Assembly (NCBI GenBank): GCA_008360955.1
Contig: LUCM01001897.1
Location: 135,812 to 199,811 of the forward strand
Origin: Fasciolopsis buskii
Lineage: Eukaryota; Platyhelminthes; Trematoda; Plagiorchiida; Fasciolidae
Length of the DNA: 64,000 nucleotides
Reading direction: 5' to 3'
Shown: positions 24,333 through 35,400 of the stretch, piece after piece
Numbering within the stretch: the stretch's first letter is position 1
How the letters are laid out: each line of letters begins with the position of its first letter
Notes under the pieces: generated by a model
What the model was told of the DNA's origin: nothing
What the model saw: only the letters and a program-made list of their open reading frames with translations
Databases searched by the model: none
Program-made: the position numbers and the translations under genes

Positions 24333-24550
24333 TTATATATATATATTTATGGATGTTTGGACAAGATTATACCTGCTACGCACGCCTGATGGGCGGCAAT
24401 AACCGCGAAACCGGTCGTGTGCTCCCGGGCAACTTTTGTTCAGTCATCCAGATACTACTTACAACATATATATATTTGTATCCATTTCACCAGGTTGAAA
24501 ACAAGCATCGTGCTGATGCAACCACATGTAAATGGATTTATACAGAAACT
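24333..24550 (+). repeat. Family-A composite unit copy C: TA tract, hammerhead unit, TA tract, tail
   Basis: The order is a short TA tract (24333-24346), the unit GGATGTTTGGACAAG... to CATCC (24351-24449), a second TA tract (24465-24475), then the conserved tail with AAAACAAGC and GATTTATACAGAAAC ending near 24550. The unit ends are imperfect inverted repeats (GGATGTTTGGACAA against TTGTTCAGTCATCC). It is the best-preserved composite copy. Confidence 0.75.
24380..24422 (+). ncRNA. Hammerhead-ribozyme-like fold in copy C
   Basis: Core CTGATGG (24386-24392) is followed by stem II GCGG/CCGC (24393-24396 with 24403-24406) around CAATAA. GAAAC is at 24407-24411, a CG loop comes next, and GTC ends at 24416. 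Stem I GCACGC (24380-24385) pairs with GTGTGC (24417-24422) over all six positions with one wobble. The only departure from the hammerhead consensus is G for A at the last base of the first core segment. Confidence 0.65.
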
Positions 24551-25299
24551 AAATAAAAGGGAAAATAATTAACGGCAAGATAACAAGTTCTGCCTTCTAA
24601 ACTTTCACCACTCGGACACTGACATTTTTTGTTCATTTTTGATGCGTGTTCTGGGGGTCGAGAGCACAAGCTCCACAGACTGGCCACAGCATTCCCGGAG
24701 CCATGTATCTCAATATCTGCAATCAAGAGCAGTGCTCATCACTTGGGCTTTAATCCTTCCTAGGATTATTATGGTCTATGGGGGAATCAGGGAATTGACT
24801 GGAACTTGCCTGTTTCCCACAGAACCACTGTATTGTTTCACCTAACTGAACAGCTCGTTCAGAACAGAATCCTTCTCGTTTTTGTTAGAATGATTAGAAA
24901 ATGCACCTGACAGAAATGAGTAAAAATGTTCTTTACTTATGTTAGCTGGTTTCTTTTGTAGTTAGAATGTAGCGCAGAAAGCGGATTGGAGAAACAGCTA
25001 CATACGAATTAGTTTTGGGAATTTTTATGCTAATTTGCCGGTTGAAAGTCCTACTGTTTTGTGCTTTAGTGAGGAAAGTCAAGCGAACTCTAAGACGTTT
25101 TTTACCATTGACAACTTAAGGCCGTGTATTGTTATTGCTTGGGGAGGTTTTCCGTCAAATTAATTGTCGTTTTATTCAGCATGATCAAGTAACAAACGTC
25201 TGCAAGTATAATGACATCTTCGATACACTAATGCTTCAAATAAGGCGAAGAAGGCTTCCATCAAAGGAGTTGCTCATGGAACTCTAGCTGCCTGTAACC

Positions 25300-25385
25300 A
25301 TAGGAAACCATGAAGGAAAGGTATTTCATTACAGTGTTATTGTTTCAAGACGCGCTGGAGACCATTCCAGTCATCATCAGAAATT
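25300..25385 (-). repeat. Family-B-like copy 7 with CTGATGA and GAAAC
   Basis: On the minus strand, CTGATGA (complement of 25374-25380), a hairpin CTGGA/TCCAG and GAAAC (complement of 25342-25346) are followed by a GTA. A tail CTTTCCTTCATGGTTTCCTA resembles the family-B tail. The region between the hairpin and GAAAC is longer than in a canonical hammerhead. Confidence 0.4.
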
Positions 25386-25974
25386 GGCTTCAATCGCAAT
25401 TACCGTTCATCGAATCTGCACTACTGACTTGGTGTACATTGAATCAGCTGATTGCCAAACCAGTCACTTTGGTTTCTAATTATTGGAAAGTTTCATTTAT
25501 GGTGAGAATCAAGAAAAGTGGGGCAAAGAAGCACAAATCCATCAGTCAAATACTCATTCGGTCCGTCAGTTAATCAACTAGTCAAATAGTTAAATAGCTA
25601 ATCAGCACTCACAGGACTTCGTGGAACGAGGGAAGACAAGTCAAATTAAGTTGTCTCAGTCAGGACCAGACTTCTGAGTGGAATCTTTTATATTTTTAGT
25701 TTTGTATTTTAATGATTCGGCATAGTATCTTACTTCCAATAGACGTTTGTGGCCCATTTGGTGCCGTCAACTAGCAAAACTAACCAGCTGTGGACCTATG
25801 TGGATCGACTATTTTCAAAGTAACCCTTTGAAATTTGGTTAATGGATGAAGTCGTGAAAAATGCATGTTCATCTGCATTTCCATTTTTAATTTAGATCAA
25901 AATAATTTTCCGCGCACTTTCTTATTTATTTTTGCAACCCATGTCAACGCATCAAACCATCGTCTATCTTACAG

Positions 25975-26118
25975 TGTTTGTCGTGAAATTCAACACGAAC
26001 TCCAGAAAGGCAGTGCAGACAAACTCCAAGCGATGCAATTGGATCAAATGGCTCATCAATTACGTGACTCATCTCTCGGTATCGGATTTCACCATCGAAT
26101 AGAAAAAGTAGAACAACG
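25975..26118 (+). CDS. Tektin-3/5-like protein, exon 4
   Basis: A 144-nt exon between acceptor CTTACAG and donor GTATGT (26119), phase 2 on both sides. It encodes the tektin segment VCREIQHELQKG, then ADKLQAMQLDQMAHQLRDSS, then GIGFHHRIEKVEQR. This corresponds to the tektin pattern of a conserved Leu/Glu/Lys helix followed by a Gly-rich turn and a V/E-rich link to the second rod. The split Arg codon (CG+G) is completed by exon 5 and leads into MSVPETW. Confidence 0.93.
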
Positions 26119-29100
26119 GTATGTTTGTTGCTATGATCCAGCTGTTTATGATCACACCTATTAAAATGTCAAGACAAGAACGATTAAGAGTGAGAGTAAA
26201 AAAAGAGACAGTTGGGAGACGTGGTCGGATGAAGAATCGGAACCTGTTGCCAGAATCATAAATTAGCGTCTTACTGAAACGATCGTCTGAACAGGTAAAA
26301 CGACTGACTACCCAGTAAGCCTACCTGTTTTCACGCTAGCCTTCGAAGTTCTCCCGAACTAGGAAATGTTTTCAGGATGATAATTATATTGTTGAATTAC
26401 AAGATAGGAATGTCAGCCTTTGTGATATCGCGGCAAAGCATTAGCTAAACACCAAAAAATAAACCACAAAATATTAGGATTTAAATTTAAGGGAACATTG
26501 TATCACTAATGATCAGGAAACCTAAAAGATCCAAATCGGACTAAAGTCTGGGTTAGGGTTTAGCAAATAAGCGCGTTTGTTGCCCTCCAGTAAAGTTATA
26601 ACCACGGTTTCTAATAGTGAATTAGGCCTTTCCGTTGCATAAAAAATCATGTCGCACAGGTTCATGATAAATAGAAACCTCATGGTCACACTTCGAAGCA
26701 TACAGACTACCAGTTCATCGTTAAGTAAAATTAGTTAACGACAGTTATATCCCATTGATTTTAACTAAATCAGAGTTTTCTCAAAAACCGACTCATCTAC
26801 ATTCTTGCCCAAAGTTGCATCCCATGTGTTCAGCTAATTTTATCTGAATAACATGAGGTTCGTCAAACTCCAGCGAATTGGCCCCGTGCATGCGTTGTTT
26901 AGATTAAGATGTATATGCTGCTGGCAATAGGAAACAAAGTTGATCCACATTTAGGCACTGACGGTCCATTTCCTTAAATGCACACTTTCATCCACTTGAA
27001 TTTTGGCTCTGGTTTTTATCCGCAGGTTTCGTGATTGGGTTTTGTTAGTTAGCGGCGGTATTTGTTGTCAGCAAAGTTTTCAGTTTTTCCCTTTGCCAAC
27101 ACTGTCATTCGGCTTCTGACGAGAATATTCTCATCCTCCTTTCCTCAACGGCTGCAGTCGACTCACCAATCGTCACAACTTCGGTGTACACTATGTAATG
27201 AAATGACTTCTGTCACATTTCGAGATTTGCTTGGAGCTGTTGTATCCCAGACGCATGTTCCTCAACTGGTCAGTTGGCCTCTACTAAGTTGAGTGGTGTA
27301 GCTGAGTGGTCGGTGCTGGTCAGGTGAACTGTAAGTCTGTCACTTAAATCACCGGAGGTCCGAATACCAGATCTGGCTTAAGTCAGTGGTGGTTGACGGC
27401 ACCTCGTGGTCACTCGGCTCGTTACCGCATCTGACCCATGAAGGATTTACATGGTTCTACAATACTTCAAGTTTCATCACCATGGTTGTCGGTTCACCAC
27501 TTCCAGAGTATAGAACTCTAGTGGCTATGGCACATGCCCCATCCACTGCTTTCATGCTTCCATCATGCCAAAGTTAAATTGAATTGCAACGTACTTTAAA
27601 ACTAACTCCGACAAACCTAATTCCTGTACAAAGCTAGGTAATCTTCACTACCACATTTTCAATGTGCAACTAAAATTCATCTCTTGTAACGCGAACAGCA
27701 AACCTAGGTTAAGGCAGTTGTAGCATTTTAATCCCATGGAGCAGTGGTAGTAAAATGAACAATTTTCACGACTTCACGCATTGTGGCTCCATCGGTTGGA
27801 TGGTCTAACAAATAAACACAAGAGGGCAAATACTTCCATCCTTGCCCGTGGCCATGGAGCCTGGCTGTCATAAAATCTCGAGATGCAGACAAACGTGTTT
27901 TTGTATCATCGGTCGAAGGAAATCACATTCACACATTTGACAACAGTTATAAAATTGCATCCGTCACATTTATCTCCAACCAATCAATTTTTGAAGCCGA
28001 TATTCAGAATTGAGCCTCAAAATGGTGTTAAACGCAAATTGTTTCTTGGCAGAAGAGGAGCGCATATTATTTCCAACGGCTTATCTCCGCGTGTAATATT
28101 TACTAACAGAGCTCATCATAGGCTAGTGAGACAAATTGTATAGGAGAAAACGAGAGCAAAGCTGAAAAGCAGCGATCGGTTCTTAGGGTGTCTCTGTATT
28201 CATGTGCCGAAACTTCACGCAATCAAGACTGAAATCTCTATAACTGCTTGATCAACTTTCTCATTACACTAACATGCAAACGACCGCAATGCTCCAAATA
28301 TGCCGTCAATTCAATGTTCGACATTCTTCATATGTGATACGAAAGTGAATGGTCTTTTCTTATTAGTGTCTCCATCAGTCTAGTTCGTGGATGATGTGAA
28401 CAAAATAAGTCCAAAAAACTGATTGCCTCTGTCTGCGTTGGACTTAACATTGTAAAGTACGTAGGTATGTGCCGAGTCAGTTAATTTTAATTGAAACATT
28501 TAAATCGAAAGACATCAAATTCTGAACACCGCTCCAGTTAGAAATCAGTCTGTTCGTTTTCACCGTCGTAGAATCGCTTTCAATCAGGTCAAGACCGCTG
28601 ACTGCGTTTTAGCTTAGTGGCTATACTGAGTCGAAAAATACTGCAATTTGCTAGCAAAAAAAAAATTCATAGACATTTCCCCCACAAGCTGCGGTTGAAT
28701 CGGTGACTTTCTATTGTCTAGGTGGATTATGAGACCAGCTGATCTGGGACAGTTTCGGGTATCAAAAAACACCAGTAGCACTAATAAAACTTCGGAGACG
28801 CGTAGCCGCCACGCCAAAGACGAAGGCTGGTTGTCAAGGAGTCATCTACACAAAGTTCGAAACTTAAATTTTCGGGTTCAGCTGCAAACAGTCCCAATCA
28901 GAGTGCCACTCATCTGCCTCCTGTAGGATGCGGCAGCTTACTGTAAAGTAATGCTCTATTCGGTTACATTAAAAAGTGAAGTCAAACGCAGAACATGTTG
29001 CGAGGTTGCGTCTGACTTCTCGCACGATTTAATTTCCGTGATCATTTTGTGCATGCACAAACAATTTTCCCGATACTACATCTATCCTGAGTCGTCCGAT

Positions 29101-29804
29101 AGAACCGGTATGTAATATTTCAGTTTGCAAGTTTATGTTTTCATGATTTTGCAAATACTTTCGTCATTGGAGTTGCAGATATGCACTACCCTGAATAGCT
29201 GACCTTTTCTATCAATTGAAAATCGCTATGAGGTACCGTGACAATTCTCAATAGACAGAAGTTTTTGGGCAAATAACGATGGCTGGACTCAGATTTCTTG
29301 AGATGGAAAAATTTAGGTGGAACAGAATTTCAAATCGAATTTTCCGTAGTAATTTTGTATTTTGTTTCTCTATCCTCATAAAACCGACCAACTACGAGAA
29401 CTTTGCGCGGTTTTGTGGCTGTCACTTACAATAACAACAACAATTCTGTTCACTCACAATGACCACAGGAAAATTGTGATGAACTGTTACCGAAACGTCA
29501 CGTGAAAAATTTGGTACAACGGCATCGGAAGAACAACAGTGAACTGAGAACGCTTCCAGATCCTATCTGAGAAAGCCATTCTTATTAGTTTCAGGAAACC
29601 ATTTATCATACCACCTAACTAACGAAAATCATGGTCATGTTGGAGACGTTTCTACTCTAGTCAAACTTGGGGTGAGCAGCGCATCACTTAGGCTTGCCTT
29701 AAATTTTCTGAACACCAGGTAAAAAAGACTAACAGTTCGACTAAAATGTTGGCATTTGAACTAATGTAACATGTTCTGTACATTCATCCTCCCACCGACA
29801 TCAG
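26119..29804 (+). other. Tektin intron 4 (about 3.7 kb)
   Basis: The intron runs from donor GTATGT to acceptor ACATCAG (29804). It contains one tRNA-like SINE head at about 27.30 kb. The open frames at 27883-28143 and elsewhere carry no recognisable domain. I see nothing else. Confidence 0.85.
27296..27375 (+). repeat. tRNA-derived SINE-like head
   Basis: Box A TAGCTGAGTGGT (27299-27310) is a full match to the pol III consensus, and the box-B-like GGTCCGAATAC (27357-27367) follows 46 bases later, a spacing that fits a long-variable-arm tRNA. No acceptor stem closes the structure. No hammerhead core is visible downstream, so it belongs to a different SINE type or is truncated. Confidence 0.45.
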
Positions 29805-30027
29805 GATGAGTGTTCCGGAAACGTGGACAGAACACACAACAGCCAATTTGGAACGTTCACAGGCGGCTCGAGCGGCCAGTCGAAAGATACGTAATGATAT
29901 AGAGCATTGTTTGAATGCATCAACGACCAGCATTCGCGAATTTTGGGGTGCAAGTTGTTTAAATATCTCACAACGCGCTCAAGAAACTATGGAGGCGAGA
30001 AACCAATTGCAAACAAAGTTGTCTAAG
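29805..30027 (+). CDS. Tektin-3/5-like protein, exon 5 (start of second rod)
   Basis: A 223-nt exon between acceptor ACATCAG and donor GTGAGT (30028). It enters in phase 2 and leaves in phase 0. It encodes MSVPETWTEHTTANLERSQ, then ARAASRKIRNDIEHCL, then a helix through EARNQLQTKLSK. The SVPE(T/S)W motif and the RSQ..RAAS.K(I/L)R(N/D)DIE run are the strongest pointers to the tektin-3/5 subfamily. Joining to exon 6 gives LSK-VNREISDIE in register. Confidence 0.95.
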
Positions 30028-33000
30028 GTGAGTCCTATCTACACAGAAAAAGCAAATTTGAGGATGAAAAATTTTCTACTCTCTATTTTAGTTATCAAAC
30101 GACGGGCTCTTTAGAACCCGGGTTATTGAGTTTCGCAGCCAAAGTTTACCTGAATTGTGGTTGAGAACACTTTTTTAATTGCCATAAACTGGGTTTAATT
30201 ACTCCCGCTGTTAATTATTTAGCAGTAGATAATTTAATGCGATTTGCAAGTAATTCATCATGCAGCTTCAGCCCCCACAAACACCATTAAAATGTCCATG
30301 TAGCTGTGACGTCCTTGTTAGTAATTAGCAGTACCACCTATCCATCTTGCCTGAACTGGGACGAGATCCCTGGGGTGAGCGATTATGAGTACAAAGACTT
30401 AGACATTAAGCCAATCCACCAGACTCTCAAGCGCACATTGAACATCGGCAGCACAAAATATAAACTGTCTATTCGTCATTGGCTTTTGCCAGCGGCAGAC
30501 CTTTGCTCAACAAGTGATCGGCCTCTCAATGACTGACTGCTTCCCTGCATGGTACGAATACAATGATAACAACCACACAAGCCACTACCATTTAACAGTT
30601 TTCAGCAGTAGAGGATCGTCGAATAGTTCCTTTGTATTATGTATCGATTGGATGCCCACTGGCAAACAACACCCTTGTCGTTTAACTTCGGAAATGTTGA
30701 GATCAATCAGTAACATACCGCGCATCATTGACACGCATATTATCGCTCAAAATCATGAAATCGCCACATATTCTCTTTAATTATGGTTCATTAGGAACCA
30801 CAAACATGTTCCAGGTGTCTGATTTGAAAAAATTCGCGGACGCACAAGGAGGGATTGTTTAAAAACGTGATTAGAATTGGAAGGCGGTTGATCCATTTAG
30901 AACTATTTTAGAACAGACTCCAAAGCCACTCGAGTGAAGCAATAAACTGCCAAATCAGTATACTTTAGCAATAGGCTCGCTCTAATCGCTGTTCTCATCA
31001 GCTTTCACATGTCCATTTCAACTACTTATGAGTAGAATCAAGTGAAACAAATGAGGCATTGTTATCCAGCCACTGCTGCCAGGCTAAAGTAGATGACGTT
31101 GATAGGCACCCACTGCCGATACCATCAGGCTTGTACCAGTGATTCGTTTTTGAAACGTCACTTAAAATTATAAAGCCGCTACTGGGAGGTTTAGCGCGTG
31201 GTCGCTTTGTGACTGAGTTCAGCTTTTCTCCTGATCGCGCCCGATGTGACCTAAACTGAGTTGAAGGGCCACTAGAGAACGAGGAGGCCGAACTCCACAT
31301 GGTTAAACGGATTTGGCCAGAGAACAGCGGTTGCAGCGATTAATCAGTCCATTTATCGGAAAGGGAAAAATTATCAGTTCAGCCTAGAGGTATAACAAAC
31401 TATGGCAGATCTCTAGATAAATCTCAATGAACAGCCGGTTTTTTAAAATCTTATTATCTGGTCTGTACTTTTTGCAGCAAATTATGTCACAGTAGATAAG
31501 AAATATTAGTTGTTTATTTCGCCCTTAGATATGCCGAGTTCTTAGAGAAATAATACAAAATCTAAGATGATGCTCAGCTCTTGGCGTGCTCGAACCTAGG
31601 AACATGTACGTCTTTGTGCGACTCCATATTCATGAGCATCGGGAAGGGCGTTAGTCTGATTTAATCATAAATCATGACAGCTTGAATACATGCCAATCTT
31701 CCTGCCACACTTGAAGTGGCTCATGAGTTAGTGTTCGATTTTTAAATATTTGTGATACAGACACATCCTTTGCAGTAATATCTATTATGTTTAGCTAAAT
31801 ACTTATCGACTGCCTCAGAATCTTCTAGTTTTTGAGTGTAGACGTTTTCGTTTTTTCGGGGCTAATCCAACCTCCTCCTAATATATTCCGGTATCATGAA
31901 TGGAGGCTGCAAAACTCAACGTAAGCACCATTTGGCTACTGATCCTTTTTACATGAACCTGGTAATTTTGTTAGACGACTGAAAAGGGGAGCCGAAATTT
32001 TCTAATTCACTTGTTCACGTGTAGCTAAAGGGTCTACGTGACCAAGTGTACTTTGTACGTTCTCTCCTCAGTAGCTTACACGGAAAGACTTCCACAAAAG
32101 CTCTGCATAAATAAACCGATGAATGAGAAATAATGAAACGGGATTTAACTGAATTCGTGGAGGCCGATCAATTCGAACAACATTTTGCTGCCACATTTCA
32201 AAGAAGGACCAGCCGAATAATTGTATGTATTTTACTAATGCGTTATAGGGCATAAATATAAGTATACGTATATCTGTCAAACAGCCGGAAATGCAGAATG
32301 TTGCAAGCGGAATAATGACAGAAACGATTACTAGCAGCATTTAAGTAGGAAAGATAATTGTCCTGTTTATATGTTGGACAGTAGTTCAGACAAACAGCAC
32401 ATCATTGCAACACTTACTTCGTTTCCAAGCGAGATCTCCCAGCGTCTCCAAGTGCGCTTCCAACAGGAAGAGCGAAAATCACCAATGGAATCGAAAACCG
32501 ACTCGAATTTCGTCTTATCTGTACGTCCAGTCATAGGCTAACTGCCGCTTTGCTTTCTCCGGCCTCGTTCAGCAAATGCAAAAGAGCTCTACAATATAAG
32601 CATTTGGTTGTATGCATAGTGCGTCCAAGCTCTCGGAATTGATTTGAAGCAACTATATCATTCGGAGGGTTACTATGTGTATCCAATACTCGATGACTCT
32701 CCTCAAAATGGCTCAATCGATGTTCTTACAAGACTCGATAAAAGCTTTGGTAGCACCGGAGATGAAGTACAGAAAGTTGACAAACATCCTTCACATCGGA
32801 GGGACAGGTCTCGCAACTGTGAAGAAAAACACTACGAATTGTGACATTCTGTATCCTTACCTCGAGGGGAAGCTGCATATTATGACGTTTGGGCTAGGGT
32901 TGCTTTTGCTGTTTTCGGGACGACCTCGTTCCCAACAACACCGCCATCTTTGATCAAGCTCCCAAGATGCTCAGATCTACTGAATAACGTTAGTTGTTCA

Positions 33001-34694
33001 TGGAAAGTAGTGAGAGCATTCACGAGCTCTTCCCATTATTGAAAGAGTACCCTGCATTTGAAAGTTGCAAACCACCTACCGTAATTGGATATATTAGTCT
33101 TCAGGAGATTCGCAGACCGTGAAATGGTTTGTAGTTTGTTGTTCAACAGCGCTAAGTCATTGGCTTCCTGGAACTTGAAGGTATGTACCCTAGGAAAATT
33201 TCTACTCAGCCCTCGTTTAGATAAGATAAAATGTGCCCCATTATACTCCCTATCGCGAAATCAAAAAGAAACGAAGATATAAATGTCTTCTCGTTTTATA
33301 GTGGAAACCAAGAAGGGTAATGAAATTTAGTCCTAAACCGTAATTTTGGCTGTGGTATGCCGGTAAAACTCCTAAATAATTGAAACATGCTCGTCCGTTA
33401 CTACGCTTCCCGTGAGCAATGTAATACTGGCGTTCTGTCTATGGATTCAAATACTTCCGGAATGTTCAAGTCATTGGCTTTTGGAATGCATGCCAGTGCT
33501 CTACTAACTGTCAAGATGTGGGAATTTGGTCGGCACATTCCCGACCGGTCAGAAATCTGTCTGGCTCCTAGTGGGTCATTTCTCCGCCCGTATTGTTCAG
33601 AATTCGTAAAACGACAGACGTTAACAGCCTTGAAGCTATTTGGATTAAGCCTATATCCCCTTGCTTAAAATAACTATTTTCCGAGCTAATTTTAAAAGCC
33701 AGACTATAACCGATTTCTTCTGTAAAAAGAGGACTTGGTAAGAGCACCAAATGGTGGACAGCAGTATTTTAAGTCTTTTAACTAGCTCATTTACATCGTT
33801 TCTGAATAGAACGGGAAAAAGCCACTGGAGCTTGCACTCTACAGTGTCCCTCAGCTTGGCTTTCCGTATGAATCGCCACCTCAGAAGTTGGATAATTTGA
33901 AACGGACCTCGGGGAGCGTGTCCGGATGGCCATGAAAACGAGTGACACTGAGAGTCAGCTAAAGTGTGATTCGGATTGTTTAAACCAGCGCGGCAATCGC
34001 AATTACGAATGAAGTAAACGTTAAATTTGCACGTTGCCGAAAGTTGGAAGGCTAGCCGAATCACTAAAGTCGTCGGTGTTTCGGGTATGCAAAACGTTCG
34101 CCACTGTACACAAAGATTTTCCTGAAGACTAACGCGGATTCGGAGTTAAGAGGATGGTTCTATAAATTCCACAGTGGTGTATACAACTCAACCGTCTGCG
34201 GCTTTCAGTGCCGTGGCGTATCCTAGTTTGTTGCCGACTCAAGTAGGATGAAAACCGGGCACGGTACTGCTTAATCGAACTCTATAAGTTCGTGCAACCA
34301 AGAAACAACTGATGGTATGAACGCAGAATCATCAGTCGCTTTCCGTTTTCAGGGTGACAGGAATGGATGCCAGGTAGGTCTTACAAAGGTGACACACTGG
34401 AAGACAGCTGTCTGTTCTCTCTTTGTTTTGTTTTTCTTAATGGCCACCTTGTCGTACTCCACTGAAGATGACTAAGGACGGTGAAACCTGGCCTTAAGCG
34501 CTAACCCGGTCTGTGGTAAGATGGTGCAAACGTTTGCGAATTGACATATCATCTTTAGGTAGCCCATTCCCCAACAAACATTTCAGACCTATCAACGAAA
34601 TATAACGTTGCAAGAAAGTCTAAAAAAATTATAATCGTTGACCCTTGAAATAAAAGTTGGTGCTCTCGCAACTGTCAGATGATGAAGATTTGAT

Positions 34695-34760
34695 CAATTC
34701 TTCTGCGATCAACGCGAAACCCTCCCTGTCTTCCGCGGGCAACCTATGAATAAGCACGGA
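34695..34760 (+). repeat. Decayed family-A relic
   Basis: GCGAAACCCTCCCTGTCTTC followed by CGCGGGCAAC keeps the GAAAC segment and the GGGCAAC end of the family-A unit. A weak GCG/CGC hairpin lies before GAAAC. The CTGATGA half is lost. Confidence 0.35.
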
Positions 34761-35329
34761 TGCTAGCAGCTTTGATGCTATCGGGATTAAGCTGATACGC
34801 CTATGGTTATCGCAGACACAACACCATCACTTTTTAAAATGGACACAACAGTAGATTACCCCAAGACAAAAAAATTGTCGGAATACTAGACACTCGAGAA
34901 CAAAACTTGAAGTCCTTTGACCAGCCCCATTCTACCATTCCTAAACAGACCTGGAGGAATTTCATTGGAGTCCGCCAGTTTGATATATACTAAGGCTTGT
35001 ACTTTTCATTTGGATCTCAGGATCATAAGGTAGATCTGTCTAAACAGGCCACGGCACATGTGCCAATGTAATCGTAAGGGACTGACGATGGATACTAGCT
35101 TAACTGTGGCTTGAACAACTCCATCCAGCATATAAGATGTTGTTGCTGATTGTGGACACATGAAACGTAAGTTTCACTTTTTTTCGCTCATGCGCGAAGC
35201 CTTCCCACTGTAACTCGGGTGAGATGAAATAACTTGGGAGGATTTCCCATGGCGGAACCATGTTCCATCTGTAAGGCGTTTTGGGTGTCCATCAAACTAT
35301 ATGGACTGCTAAGTGCATACTAGTTCATG

Positions 35330-35400
35330 GTTAGGCTTGGAGGAAGTGCTCCAGCACGACCGGTAAACGTGTAACTAAGCCTGATATTTGTAGCTAACTT
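35330..35400 (-). repeat. Possible family-A relic on the minus strand
   Basis: Read on the minus strand, GCTACAAATATCAGG and ACCGGTCGTGCTGGAGC line up with GCTACGCACGCCTGATGG and ACCGGTCGTGTGCTCC of copy C at similar spacing. The core is largely decayed. Confidence 0.3.

Larger units (their letters stand above)
16918..25974 (+). other. Tektin intron 3 (about 9.1 kb)
   Basis: The intron runs from donor GTAAGT to acceptor CTTACAG (25974). It contains the inverted pair of family-A ribozyme repeats with TA tracts (17.51-17.94 kb), a third family-A copy (24.33-24.55 kb), and two degenerate trinucleotide blocks (21.1 and 23.0 kb). It also has a short ATT repeat (24.1 kb) and a family-B copy (25.3 kb). 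Between these (18.6-21.1, 21.4-22.9, 23.2-24.1 and 24.6-25.3 kb) I see no recognisable gene or element. Confidence 0.85.

Noticed and set aside
33651..34064. 137-codon open frame (-)
   Set aside because: No domain or homology I can recognise, and no sign of repeats or splice signals supporting it.
34455..34500. Hammerhead-like CTGAAGATGA...GAAAC (+)
   Set aside because: The first core segment carries a three-base insertion and no stem I or family tail could be found, so it was not listed as a copy.
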